Assembly: GCF_000014965.1 (NCBI RefSeq)
Contig: NC_008554.1
Location: 2,964,001-3,028,000, forward strand
From: Syntrophobacter fumaroxidans MPOB
GTDB taxonomy: Bacteria > Desulfobacterota > Syntrophobacteria > Syntrophobacterales > Syntrophobacteraceae
DNA: 64,000 bases
Direction: 5' to 3'
In this document: positions 35,052 to 43,100 of the stretch, one piece after another
Position numbering within the stretch: the first letter of the stretch is position 1
How the letters are laid out: each line of letters begins with the position of its first letter
The notes under the pieces: model-generated
The model's database searches: none
What the model saw: the letters and a program-made list of their open reading frames with translations, nothing else
Told to the model about the DNA's origin: nothing
Position numbers and translations under genes: made by a program

Positions 35052-36296
35052 TCATGCGTTCCCCGGTGCCTGGAACGGCAACACCTTCCCTTCCTCCGGT
35101 GCTGTCCCAAGCATGGCGAGTGCTTTGGCCTTCGCCGCTTCGTTGCCGTGAACGTATCGCATCGCCATCTGCACGGTTCGCCAGCCCATAACGTCCATCA
35201 GGTCGCGCGGTCCCAAGCGTTGAGCAAGTCGGGTTGCCACGCTGTGCCGGATGGAATGGAAGACAAGTCGGTCACGCTTTCCCCGGCCCTCATTCAATCC
35301 CAGGTCATCCACAACGGACTGGAAAGGATAAGGTGCCTGTTGGTACACGGAGCCGTCTTCCTTGACGAACACGGGCGCATTGGCGGGTCCGGCGGTCATG
35401 GTGTCGAGGAGTTCCGTCAAGGGTTCGGTTATCGGGATGGTGCGGGAATCGCGGTTCTTGGTGTCCGCAAAGACGATGCAGCCGCGTGCATGGTCGATGC
35501 TCCCCCAGGTCAAATTGAACGCTTCCGATGCCCTACAGCCGGTCAGGAAGGCAAATCGGGTGATTCTCCATGCGTGGACGTCCCGGCGGGCCAATTCCGC
35601 CAAGATTGCCGCTTCCTCCTTGTGTGAGACAACACGAAGCCGCCGGTTGTTCCCGGGTCCGGCAACACCGATCCGCTTTCCGGTTGGCGGGGGGTCGGAC
35701 ACCATGCGCCGGTCGTAAGCGTGCTTGAGGATCCGGCGAAGGGTGCCGGTAATGTATTCCTTCGTTCTTTGTGACAACCCCGCCGTCGAGAGCACTTTTA
35801 CCAGTTCATCCCATTGCTTGAGTCCGATGGACTTGAGCGGCATCTTGCCAAGCAGGGGAGCAATCCACCGGGTGAAGTGCTGCTTTTCCTTGCTCCAGGA
35901 AGATTCCTTCTTCGACCTTTGAGCAGTGGGGAAGTAAGTTTCCGTCCAGTATTCGGAAAGGGTCTTCTCCGCCTGAGCCTTGGCCTTGAGCGCGGCTTGT
36001 TCGGCTTTGCGCTTCGCCTTGGCTTCGGCCCTCTGTTCTCGTAGGGTAGTCGGCCCGGTTCCTTCCCGGCGATTGCGTTTCAGTTCTATGAGACGAGAAA
36101 CAGCGTGTTCCTCCAGGCTGATATCTCGATCCCGCTTAAGTTTCCATTCGGATTCCCATCCAAGAGCTTCTTCAACGTCCTTGCCGTCCAGTTTGAGCCG
36201 GACGAAATAGTAACGGTCCGGCCTTGCCCCGTACTTCCGCGTAGGGTGTTCCCGATACCTGATGCCCCGGTGTTTTGTTTTGATGTATTTCGACAT
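35052..36296 (-). CDS. int: Tyrosine recombinase (integrase) of the element
   Basis: 414-aa phage-type integrase. N-terminal arm-binding segment (IKTKHRGIRYREHPTRKYGA), Lys/Ala-rich linker, SAM-like core-binding domain (about 110-200), then the catalytic domain with R255 (LTGCRASEAF), K280, H347 and R350 (FHSIRHS), W372 (MGWRT) and nucleophile Y381 (AMRYVHG). ATG 36296 is chosen for the TTGGGAGGC ribosome site; a frame extension to 36407 is not needed. The gene lies 157 bp inside attR, as usual for tRNA-targeting integrases. A good promoter lies at 36379-36407. Confidence 0.95.
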   Translation of the reverse strand: MSKYIKTKHRGIRYREHPTRKYGARPDRYYFVRLKLDGKDVEEALGWESEWKLKRDRDISLEEHAVSRLIELKRNRREGTGPTTLREQRAEAKAKRKAEQAALKAKAQAEKTLSEYWTETYFPTAQRSKKESSWSKEKQHFTRWIAPLLGKMPLKSIGLKQWDELVKVLSTAGLSQRTKEYITGTLRRILKHAYDRRMVSDPPPTGKRIGVAGPGNNRRLRVVSHKEEAAILAELARRDVHAWRITRFAFLTGCRASEAFNLTWGSIDHARGCIVFADTKNRDSRTIPITEPLTELLDTMTAGPANAPVFVKEDGSVYQQAPYPFQSVVDDLGLNEGRGKRDRLVFHSIRHSVATRLAQRLGPRDLMDVMGWRTVQMAMRYVHGNEAAKAKALAMLGTAPEEGKVLPFQAPGNA

Positions 36297-36311
36297 TGCA
36301 GCCTCCCAAAT

Positions 36312-36337
36312 TTTGCCCCGCTTTTGCCCCGCTTTTT
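36312..36337 (+). repeat. Terminal doublet repeat, right copy, in the integrase leader
   Basis: Same 26 bp as 26559-26584 with two tandem TTTTGCCCCGC-type units. It lies between the integrase promoter and its ribosome site, so protein binding here could also autoregulate int. Confidence 0.6.
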
Positions 36338-36378
36338 TGTCTGAAACGGGGTGATTTTGCGTGATGCTTAGTGAAGGC

Positions 36379-36407
36379 AGGATATCCGAAATAGGCTTTG
36401 TAGTCAA
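36379..36407 (-). promoter_or_regulatory. Integrase promoter
   Basis: On the minus strand TTGACT (36407-36402), 17-bp spacer, TATCCT (36384-36379). The leader is about 75 nt and carries the 26-bp terminal doublet. GTAGTCAA overlaps the -35 region. Imperfect TGCTTAGTGA/TGCTAAGTGA direct repeats flank the area (about 36365 and 36420). Confidence 0.6.
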
Positions 36408-36452
36408 TGGGTTTCGTTATGCTAAGTGATAGGGTGTGAAGGCTATTTAGAA

Positions 36453-36516
36453 GGACTTAAAATCCCTTGGCGCTTGTCGCCGTGCGGGTTCGAGCCCCGC
36501 CCCGGGCACCAGTTTA
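36453..36516 (+). repeat. attR, 64-bp copy of the tRNA-Leu 3' end
   Basis: Identical to 26457-26520. It lacks the acceptor and D arm, so it is not a functional tRNA. Confidence 0.93.
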
Positions 36517-36639
36517 TAGACTGCACAGCTTTTATATGGTGAAGAATAGTTGTTGTTTCTCACGAAATTCCGAGATACCCTTCATGAACCTGCGAATCCC
36601 GTACCGCTCTTACCCGTGGTGCCCCGCGCCGCCGACCGA

Positions 36640-37956
36640 TCACGCGTCATTTGCCCGTTGCACTCCCAGTGTTCCCCCTAAGCCCTGCGAATCAGGGCGC
36701 CGTGCAATCGCGACGTCCTCGGGGAAAGAGTAGTGGCCCTCAATCGTGCGATCCAGGAGCTCCAGCTGCCGGCTCAACTCGGCATGACGGTGCGGCGGCA
36801 GGGTTTGCACCAGATTTTCCAGCATTGAACGCATCCGCCGCATGATTTGAACGCTGCCCGCTCCGCAGTGACGTATTTCGATGCAGCTGAGGTGCACGTA
36901 GTCTTCCCAGTTCGGCGTACGGAAAATGAGCCGCGGCCGCCCGTGGGCGTCGCAGAGCCGCTCCCCGCCCAAATGCCGCATTCCGACGCGCCTGAGCAGA
37001 CGGTGAAGCTGGTCGATGGCGAGCACAGCCGTCGTCGGATCGTTGATGGCCGGTGACAGAGCTTTGATCGCAATATCGACCAGGATGCGGAACGCAAAGG
37101 TCGGGTCCTGCTCGATCGTGCGTTCGGATCCGAGTGCAACCGCCCCGGCCAGATGACGCTCATCGATGGCGCGAGCACCGTCATACAATTGAAACAGCGG
37201 TTCGTCCTTGGCCACGAAGTCTCCTATCTGCGGGACGAACTCGATAATTCCGTCGGCCGTCCGCGCCTGCTCGACCAATCCTGTCAGATTGACGGCAAGC
37301 ACAATGCCCGAGGCGCCCTCATTGGCAACGGTCCGACAAGGAGCCGTGGGCATGTGGGGTGGCTCGACAGCGCCCGCCTGCACGGTGGGCTCCGGGTAAA
37401 CCACATCGATGACCGCCAGCCCGGCCTCTCCCACGCGGCGCACGAGGCTGACAGGGCGCAGAAATCGCGCCGCGTAGTCGATCAGGTAAAGGAAAACCAC
37501 CATCGATACCACCCCCAAAAACGCCGCAATGAAGATGTTGAACTGGTGGACGATCTGGCCGCCCATTCTGAACAAAACCCTCAAGCTGAACATCAGGGTG
37601 AAGATGAAGTAACTGACGGTGAACCGGATCGTATTGTCCCGCAGCAACGTTGTGGCAATGATCCGAGGCGTGTACTGCCCTCCCGCGACTTGAATCGCCA
37701 CGAGCAGCGAGCCGAATGTGAAGACGACGAAAGACAGATTCAACGTGACGATGGTTTCGAGCAGCGAGCGCGCTCCAACCATCGTTACGCCCATGAAGGC
37801 GGCCGACTCATCGATTCGGCCTGTTCGCAGGAGCCACCCGCCGATTCCGTATGTTATGCGGCTGGTCACCCAGAAAGCCAGCAAAGCGAAAAAGGGCATG
37901 ATCCACAATGACGATCTGATGTAACTCCTGATGACGTACCGTCGATTCCAGTCCAT
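36640..37956 (-). CDS. DUF2254 predicted membrane protein
   Basis: 438-aa inner-membrane protein: four N-terminal helices (SSLWIMPFFALLAFWVTSRI; LETIVTLNLSFVVFTFGSLL; FTVSYFIFTLMFSLRVLF; IFIAAFLGVVSMVVFLYLID) followed by a soluble domain with the family markers VAIQVAGGQYTPRIIATTLL, DIAIKALSPAINDPTTAVLA and LDRTIEGHY. DUF2254 function is unknown; a channel-like role has been suggested. ATG 37956 has an AAGGAG ribosome site. It is the first chromosomal gene right of the element and its stop lies 123 bp from attR. Confidence 0.9.
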   Translation of the reverse strand: MDWNRRYVIRSYIRSSLWIMPFFALLAFWVTSRITYGIGGWLLRTGRIDESAAFMGVTMVGARSLLETIVTLNLSFVVFTFGSLLVAIQVAGGQYTPRIIATTLLRDNTIRFTVSYFIFTLMFSLRVLFRMGGQIVHQFNIFIAAFLGVVSMVVFLYLIDYAARFLRPVSLVRRVGEAGLAVIDVVYPEPTVQAGAVEPPHMPTAPCRTVANEGASGIVLAVNLTGLVEQARTADGIIEFVPQIGDFVAKDEPLFQLYDGARAIDERHLAGAVALGSERTIEQDPTFAFRILVDIAIKALSPAINDPTTAVLAIDQLHRLLRRVGMRHLGGERLCDAHGRPRLIFRTPNWEDYVHLSCIEIRHCGAGSVQIMRRMRSMLENLVQTLPPHRHAELSRQLELLDRTIEGHYSFPEDVAIARRPDSQGLGGTLGVQRANDA

Positions 37957-38664
37957 TCGACCATTCTCCTTGATGCCGGATGTCTCACACATACCCGGCG
38001 TCATCCCGGTTTCCCGCGCCGATCAACCTGCAGGCCCACGCCCGTTGCAGGAACCTTCCGCTAACCGTCTGCATGCATGGAACGTGGAGACCGTTCTCTT
38101 CATGGCTGCCTCCGGCAGGCTTCAAGCGCTCACGGTCGGGTCGCAAATGCGCCGCGGTTTTGTTTCGAAGCCCGTTCGAGCAGCCTATTGCACTCTCCCG
38201 CACAGTGGACGGAGAGGCATGACGGCGCCGCCCCGGGATCACTTCCCGCACCGGAAATCGTCCGGCGACAGCGGCCCGCCCGAGGACGAACTCCTGTGTC
38301 CCTGCTGCCGGCACCACTCGACGGCTCGTTTCTTGTCGTGCACCTAAGGAATGATGAAATTGGGCCGGGGTTCAGTCGGTAAAGCCGCCCGGCGGCAGGT
38401 AAAAGACTTGTCCCGGCTTGAAAGCCGGATCGGCCGCTCCGGCTCGGTTCGATATTATGAAAGGACAAGGGTCAAAATGCAACCGGCTCCGACACCTGGT
38501 CCGGCACCGGATTGAAAAGTATTTCGGCGGGGGGAAAGGGGCGGATGCCGTTGAGCGTTGCTGAAACCGGGTTTCGAAATCCCCGGGCGTTCGTCGCCCT
38601 GCAGGTTCGAGCCCTGGCGAGGGCAGGTGCAGGCTCCGCCCGGCCGTCCGCGCCTCGCCCCAGG
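37957..38664. other. Intergenic region with a tRNA-like fossil
   Basis: 708 bp without a credible gene. Long frames in it lack ribosome sites and codon bias. The only recognisable content is the tRNA-like segment at 38566-38627. Confidence 0.5.
38566..38627 (+). other. Degenerate tRNA-like 3' half (class II type)
   Basis: Aligns without gaps to the 3' part of tRNA-Leu at 26456-26515 with roughly two thirds identity: GGG-N-loop-AAATCCC, GGCG...GTCGCC variable arm, TGC-GGTTCGAGCCC T arm and GGGCA. A T arm (CAGG-TTCGAGC-CCTG) and a variable arm can form. No matching 5' acceptor strand or CCA is visible, so it is not a working tRNA. Possibly a relic of an earlier integration. Confidence 0.35.
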
Positions 38665-39708
38665 TCAGCTCAAGGCCGGCATCCGGTTCAGGATGGAACG
38701 GAAGCAGTACGGGTCGGCGTGGAACCGCCCGGTTTCCGAATAGGACATGGCGGAGCAACCGCCCCGGCACTCCTCGCCCACCTCGCAGCCCAGGCAATTC
38801 CCGCCCAGGTCTTCTTTGCCGAACCGCCGCGTGTGAGCGAACGCGCCCGAACGAAACCAAATCTCCCAGAAATCGTTTGCGCGCAGATTCCCCTCAACCA
38901 GGTGGTCGGGCCAGGACAGACACCCCTTCACGCTCCCGTCGCTCATGATGCCGCACGTCGTGATTCCCGCGCTGCAGCCTTTCCACCGTGGCCCCGAGAC
39001 GTCGAGCTCGGAGAAGTATCCGACTCCATCCGCGGGAAAGATCGTCACCCCCCGCTCCGCCGCAATCGGGTGCCAATGCTTGACGAATCTCCCCAATTCG
39101 AGATAATCCGCGTCGCCGAGCAGGAGTTGCCGGCTCTCCCGCATGCGCCCGAAACCAAATACCGGCTGCAGCTGCCACCGTTTCACGCCGATGCCCTGCA
39201 AGAGCTCCAGCATGCCCGACAGCTCCCGGACAGTGAGTGCATTCACCGTAGTGATGACCGTGATTTGAAATCCCGCTTTCAGGGACCGTTCAATGCCTCT
39301 CATCACGCGATCATGCAATCCGGGCACGCCGCGGATGAAATCGTGCGTCTCCGAAAGCCCGTCCATGCTGACCGCCATGGCCGTTATGCCTGCGCCGCGC
39401 AACCGTTCCAGCATTTCGTCCGTAATGAGGGTGCCGTTCGTGACCACCCCGACGTGAATTCCCAGCTCGCGCAGGCGCCTGGCAATCGCCTCCCAGTGAG
39501 GGCTCAGGAGCGGCTCGCCGCCGGTGAACACCACTTCCAGCACCAGCAAAGGAGGAAGCTGGTCGCAAATCGCCAGGGCCTCGTCCAGGGTCAATTCGTT
39601 GGAGCGTGCTTCGCCCGCGGATGAAGCACAGTGCCTGCAGCGCAGATTGCATGCCAATGTCAGTTCCCAGCCCACGAGCACCGGAAAGCTTTCGAACCTG
39701 TTCGACAT
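38665..39708 (-). CDS. Radical SAM/SPASM-domain protein
   Basis: 347-aa radical SAM enzyme. The 4Fe-4S cluster motif is CNLRCRHC (C20, C24, C27), followed by VVFTGGEPLLSP and MAVSMDGLSETHD. The C-terminal SPASM domain has WKGCSAGITTCGIMSDGSVK, then CLSWPD, LGGNCLGCEVGEECRGGCSA and a final DPYCFRS, enough Cys for two auxiliary clusters. SPASM enzymes mostly modify ribosomal peptides or proteins, or mature enzymes. The 111-aa gene 52 bp upstream is the likely co-transcribed partner. The start is ATG 39708 with a GGGAGA ribosome site. Confidence 0.92.
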   Translation of the reverse strand: MSNRFESFPVLVGWELTLACNLRCRHCASSAGEARSNELTLDEALAICDQLPPLLVLEVVFTGGEPLLSPHWEAIARRLRELGIHVGVVTNGTLITDEMLERLRGAGITAMAVSMDGLSETHDFIRGVPGLHDRVMRGIERSLKAGFQITVITTVNALTVRELSGMLELLQGIGVKRWQLQPVFGFGRMRESRQLLLGDADYLELGRFVKHWHPIAAERGVTIFPADGVGYFSELDVSGPRWKGCSAGITTCGIMSDGSVKGCLSWPDHLVEGNLRANDFWEIWFRSGAFAHTRRFGKEDLGGNCLGCEVGEECRGGCSAMSYSETGRFHADPYCFRSILNRMPALS

Positions 39709-39760
39709 GATGGTCTCCCGGGAAACGCCCGGGGCTCAAAACCATGCCCCGGGCATTCCG

Positions 39761-40096
39761 TCATTTGCTCGCTTTCTTCTGTGCCCGCATGAAATTCTGA
39801 ACGGCAATGTAGTCGCCGGCCCTTACCGTGACTTCACGACCGCTCGCGATGTCATCGGCAAAGTTCTTGATCGCTCCGGCAATTTCGGCGGGCGGCTCCT
39901 TGCCTTTCACCATGAAGGCCTTGGTGTGCGTCTGTATGACCTTGGCGAGCTCGGCCTGCTGAGCCTTGGAAAACACCTCCCGCAGCTCGCTGAGGTCCAG
40001 AATCGGCGGTTGCAGATACATGACCCAGTGTTTCCTGTCCAGGATTTCCTCCCAAAACTGGTAACGAAGCGCAGTCAATTCTCGTGCGTTTGCCAT
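39761..40096 (-). CDS. 111-aa protein, likely partner or substrate of the radical SAM enzyme
   Basis: Helix-rich soluble protein: MANARELTALRYQFWEEILD, RKHWVMYLQPPILDLSEL, then a charged helix (REVFSKAQQAELAKVI) and a C-terminal RAGDYIAVQNFMRAQKKASK. An AAGGGAGA ribosome site precedes the ATG. It shows no Cys-rich core or GG leader, so it is not a classical RiPP precursor, but size and position directly before a SPASM protein fit a substrate, recognition chaperone or scaffold. No family recognised. Confidence 0.75.
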   Translation of the reverse strand: MANARELTALRYQFWEEILDRKHWVMYLQPPILDLSELREVFSKAQQAELAKVIQTHTKAFMVKGKEPPAEIAGAIKNFADDIASGREVTVRAGDYIAVQNFMRAQKKASK

Positions 40097-40416
40097 AGGC
40101 TTCTCCCTTTTTCATGAGTCTGTGGTCAGGTTGTCGGTTTCAGGCCAATAAGGATCGGTCGCGGCAATCGCACCCTGCCGCGAATCCGACCCGACTGCTC
40201 ACCACTGAACGTCTTGAGGCTCGACACGGTCCGGGAGACAAACGGTTTGTCACCGAACACGCACGGCTCCGTCTCGTAATGGTCCCCCCGACAATAGCCT
40301 CTTGAGATTTCAACGTGACATGGATCAGTTATGGATAGAGCAAACACACTCAAATTCGAGAAACCGGATGAACACCCGTTTTGAACGAATATAAACCGAA
40401 TCCGTGAAGACTTTTA

Positions 40417-40557
40417 ATGGAAAATCAGCGCCTCGATCATCCGCGATCTCCCATCGAGCAGGCGGATCGCATATCACGAGCTCTCTACGAGTACCCTTAC
40501 CATTATGGACCTTTGTTTCAATTGCTCTCCACAGTGGAAGAGTACGTCTCCGGATAA
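40417..40557 (+). CDS. Possible 46-aa small protein
   Basis: ATG 40417 to TAA 40557, starting MENQRLDHPRSPIEQADRIS and continuing RALYEYPYHYGPLFQLLSTV. The composition is protein-like and helical, but the ribosome site is weak (GAAG). It lies in an AT-rich patch without other genes. Could be a fragment of a decayed gene. Confidence 0.25.
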   Translation: MENQRLDHPRSPIEQADRISRALYEYPYHYGPLFQLLSTVEEYVSG

Positions 40558-40844
40558 AAATGATTCCGGAAACAGCTGCAACGACGCCACCGATCGATGC
40601 TCACTGAACGCATGATTCTTGAAATTCACCTGAGTCTTTAATTATTTTGGGATCTTAGAGCTTGTTTCGATATTAAGGATATTCATTGCCGGAATGAGCC
40701 CTATGGACTCAGGCGATGCAATAAGCTATCAAAACGGTCAAATTTCGTCAATAAAAATTGTCTCATACAAGAATTGTCTCATGTGAACATGCGTTTGAGG
40801 TTTCAGTATTGACGGGAGGGCATGAAGTCAGTGCCGGGAACCTG

Positions 40845-40892
40845 TTTTCATGCCTTGTGGGTGACGCAGGGGCCATGGGCAGTTGCGTTCCA
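40845..40892 (+). repeat. Interspersed repeat of a second family, copy A
   Basis: TTTTCATGC...GGGTGACGCAGGGGCCATGG...TTGCGTTC, about 81% identical over 48 bp to 54472-54519 on the same strand. ACGCA and TGCGT inside it can pair. Confidence 0.55.
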
Positions 40893-40934
40893 GGCGGCAA
40901 TATCGGCGGGCGAGCAGAAAGCCCGCCTGCCGCC
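40893..40934 (+). promoter_or_regulatory. Strong 14-bp bulged hairpin
   Basis: GGCGGCA-ATATC-GGCGGGC, 9-nt loop, GCCCGCC-TGCCGCC: two 7-bp GC stems stacked with a 5-nt bulge. A ribosome-site-like GGGGAGGATAATAC and ATG (40971) follow 26 nt later. Could be a leader structure of the 71-codon frame, or a terminator without U-tract. Confidence 0.4.
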
Positions 40935-40970
40935 GTGACCTTTCTCTTGCCTTTTCGGGGAGGATAATAC

Positions 40971-41186
40971 ATGATCAGCGGGCTTCATCGGTGTGCCTCA
41001 AGGGTTTTCCGGCGTGAACCCGGAATCGGAATGCGTTCCGTGATTCCCTGGTGGTCGAATGATGAAGCGTTGCTCGGAACGATGAAAAGGCTGCATCCGG
41101 CCGTACAAAGTGAAGACGCGAACCCCCCGGCCGGGAGCGGCCATGTGTTTTTTTTGACCCTGCAGTCCGGAATTCAACACGAATGA
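40971..41186 (+). CDS. Doubtful 71-aa ORF with a good ribosome site
   Basis: ATG 40971 preceded by GGGGAGGATAATAC. The product (MISGLHRCASRVFRREPGIG...) is Arg-rich and not clearly natural, with no domain. Included because of the ribosome site and the hairpin leader; may be non-coding. Confidence 0.2.
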   Translation: MISGLHRCASRVFRREPGIGMRSVIPWWSNDEALLGTMKRLHPAVQSEDANPPAGSGHVFFLTLQSGIQHE

Positions 41187-41363
41187 ACGCGCGAGAAAAC
41201 CGGTGCGGTGGATCGCCACGCACAATCGTCGTTTCCAGAGCCTTGCGCGTATAAAGGCCGCCCGCAAGCGTGCCCTTTTTCCGCCGGCATTCCGGCAGCG
41301 GGACGTTGCCGGGCTTTCGCGCGATCGTACAACATGTCAGGCGGGGGTTGAGGTTGTCAGCAC

Positions 41364-43100
41364 ATGCATGAAGTGAATCTCTTGTCGAACATCGGGCTTG
41401 CCATTGTCGTCGCAACCGGCTTTGCGCTTCTTGCCAGGGCTTTCAAGCAGCCGCTGCTTCTGGCCTACCTGGCAGCCGGGATCGTGCTCGGTCCGAAGAT
41501 CGGTTTCGGACTGATCGAGGATGAGGCCAGCATCACTCTCATCTCCGAAATCGGGCTTATTTTGCTTCTCTTCATCATCGGCCTCGAGATCGACCTGAAG
41601 AAGCTTCTTTCGGCCGGGCGGACTCTCATCATTTCGGGGATCTCCCAATTCCTCATCTGCACGGCGCTTGGAATCGGCTTTTTTGTCCTTCTCGGCTTCC
41701 AGCTCGGGGGAGGCAGGTTCGACGCGCTGTATCTTGCGGTCGCCATGGCCTTGAGCAGCACCATGATCGTCGTGAAGATCCTTTACGACAAATTCGAGCT
41801 CACCACTTTGCCCGGCCGGATCACTCTCGGGATACTCGTCTTTCAGGACATCTGGGCCATACTGTTCCTCTCCCTCCAGCCGAATCTCCTGAGCCCCGGA
41901 GTGTCGACCATTCTGCTTTCATTCGTGAAGGGCGCCGGACTCGTGCTGTTCAGCCTTTCGGTGAGCAGGTACCTTCTGGCGCACGTGTTCTCGTTCATCG
42001 CGAAGATCCCGGAGCTGCTGCTCATTACGGCCGTGGCCTGGTGCTTTCTCATAAGCGGCATTGCGGACGAGGTGGGGCTTTCGAAGGAAATGGGAGCCCT
42101 GGTGGCCGGAGTGAGCCTCTCGACATTTCCTTACAACATCGATGTGATCGCCAAGGTCATCAACATCAGGGACTTCTTCGTGACGCTCTTCTTTGTCGGG
42201 CTGGGGCTCCAGATTCCCGTTCCAACGGTCTCGCTGCTTGCCTATGCGGCCGTCGCCTCCACGTTTCTCGTCCTCACCCGGTTCCTTTCCATTTTTCCCG
42301 TTCTCCATTCCATGAAGAACGGCCTGAGGGCGAGTCTCATCCCCTCCATCAATCTTTCTCAGATGAGCGAGTTTTCCCTGGTCATCGCGTCCCTCGGGCT
42401 CGGGTTCAACCACATCGATCCCCAGGTGGTGGGGATTCTCACTTTTGTCTTTGCCATCACTTCGGTTGCGTCGACCTACATGATCCAGTACAATCACGAG
42501 ATCCAGGCGAAGATCGCTCCTGTGCTCCGCAGAATCGGCTTGAGGGATATCGACCAACAACCCGCCGCGGGGGAGGGGGCGAAAGAGCAAAAGGAGATCG
42601 TTTTTCTGGGTTTCTTCAGGGAGGCGAGCTCGATCTTTCACGAAATCGAATCCATCCGGGATGGAAACGGGGTTCCTCTCAAGGACAAGGTACTGGTGGT
42701 CGATTTCAACCCCGTGGTCCACTGCGAGCTCACCAAACGCGATGTGGAGTGCATCTACGGGGATATTTCCAGTGTGGACACGCTGATGCACGCCCACTTC
42801 GATTACTCGAAAACGCTGGTGTGCACCATCCCGGATTCCGTCCTGCGCGGCATCACCAACGAGAGGCTGCTGAACCTCTCAAGGCGCCTGTGCCCGCAGG
42901 CCCGGATCATAGTCACCGCCAATACCCTCCAGACGGCCTTGCACCTCTACCGGCAGGGCGCGGACTTCGTCTTCATCCCGAGAATACACTCCGCCAGGTT
43001 CCTGGCGGAAATCATCTCCCATTCCCTGCACGAAGACCTCGATCGCTACCGGGATGAAGAAATGACGCACCTCATGGACCGAAGAGAAGTGCTCGATTGA
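41364..43100 (+). CDS. CPA2-family cation:proton antiporter (KefB/RosB-like) with TrkA-N-like tail
   Basis: 578-aa membrane protein. About 12 helices with CPA2 features: LAYLAAGIVLGPKIGFGLI, IGLILLLFIIGLEIDLKKL, ALSSTMIVVKILYDK, the ion-site segment VFQDIWAILFL (QD instead of the common ED/ND) and MGALVAGVSLS. Residues about 405-560 resemble a TrkA-N/RCK nucleotide-binding domain (KVLVVDFNP, VECIYGDISSVDTL), but its first glycine loop is replaced by FLGFFREASS, so nucleotide control may be altered. It probably exchanges K+ or Na+ for protons across the inner membrane. The ribosome site is moderate. Confidence 0.9.
   Translation: MHEVNLLSNIGLAIVVATGFALLARAFKQPLLLAYLAAGIVLGPKIGFGLIEDEASITLISEIGLILLLFIIGLEIDLKKLLSAGRTLIISGISQFLICTALGIGFFVLLGFQLGGGRFDALYLAVAMALSSTMIVVKILYDKFELTTLPGRITLGILVFQDIWAILFLSLQPNLLSPGVSTILLSFVKGAGLVLFSLSVSRYLLAHVFSFIAKIPELLLITAVAWCFLISGIADEVGLSKEMGALVAGVSLSTFPYNIDVIAKVINIRDFFVTLFFVGLGLQIPVPTVSLLAYAAVASTFLVLTRFLSIFPVLHSMKNGLRASLIPSINLSQMSEFSLVIASLGLGFNHIDPQVVGILTFVFAITSVASTYMIQYNHEIQAKIAPVLRRIGLRDIDQQPAAGEGAKEQKEIVFLGFFREASSIFHEIESIRDGNGVPLKDKVLVVDFNPVVHCELTKRDVECIYGDISSVDTLMHAHFDYSKTLVCTIPDSVLRGITNERLLNLSRRLCPQARIIVTANTLQTALHLYRQGADFVFIPRIHSARFLAEIISHSLHEDLDRYRDEEMTHLMDRREVLD

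Larger units (their letters stand above)
26457..36516. mobile_element. ~10-kb tRNA-Leu-integrated phage satellite/PICI-like element
   Basis: Bounded by identical 64-bp att repeats (26457-26520 within the tRNA and 36453-36516). All genes read leftward from an integrase next to the right end. Order from right to left: integrase, 184-aa unknown, AlpA-like HTH, 37-aa and 54-aa mini-genes, primase-helicase, 93-aa, ERCC4 nuclease, 94-aa, Cys-rich, TerS-like, 587-aa virion-like, 75-aa. There is no portal, large terminase, capsid, tail or lysis gene. Phage-inducible islands show integrase, AlpA and primase at one end and packaging genes at the other, at 8-18 kb. A decayed prophage is the alternative, but every frame is intact and tightly packed. 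Confidence 0.85.
40097..41363. other. Long gene-poor region with repeats and hairpins
   Basis: 1,267 bp. The first 700 bp are AT-richer than the surroundings, as in foreign or decayed DNA. Contents: a possible 46-aa ORF (40417-40557), direct repeats of AATTGTCTCAT at about 40755 and 40772, a diverged repeat (40845-40892), a strong hairpin (40893-40934) and an ORF with a good ribosome site (40971-41186). No established gene. Confidence 0.6.

Noticed and set aside
36453-36512. Possible second tRNA-Leu at the right end of the island
   Set aside because: Only the 3' part is present; acceptor 5' strand and D arm are missing, so it is attR.
39761-40096. 111-aa gene as a classical RiPP precursor
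   Set aside because: No Cys/Gly-rich core, no GG or other leader cleavage site; kept only as a possible enzyme partner or protein substrate.
40845-40892. c-di-GMP (GEMM) riboswitch suggested by GACGCA...GCCATGGGC
   Set aside because: Lacks the AAAGCC and GCAAACC core and the second stem; the copy at 54472 diverges in the same positions. Better treated as a repeat.
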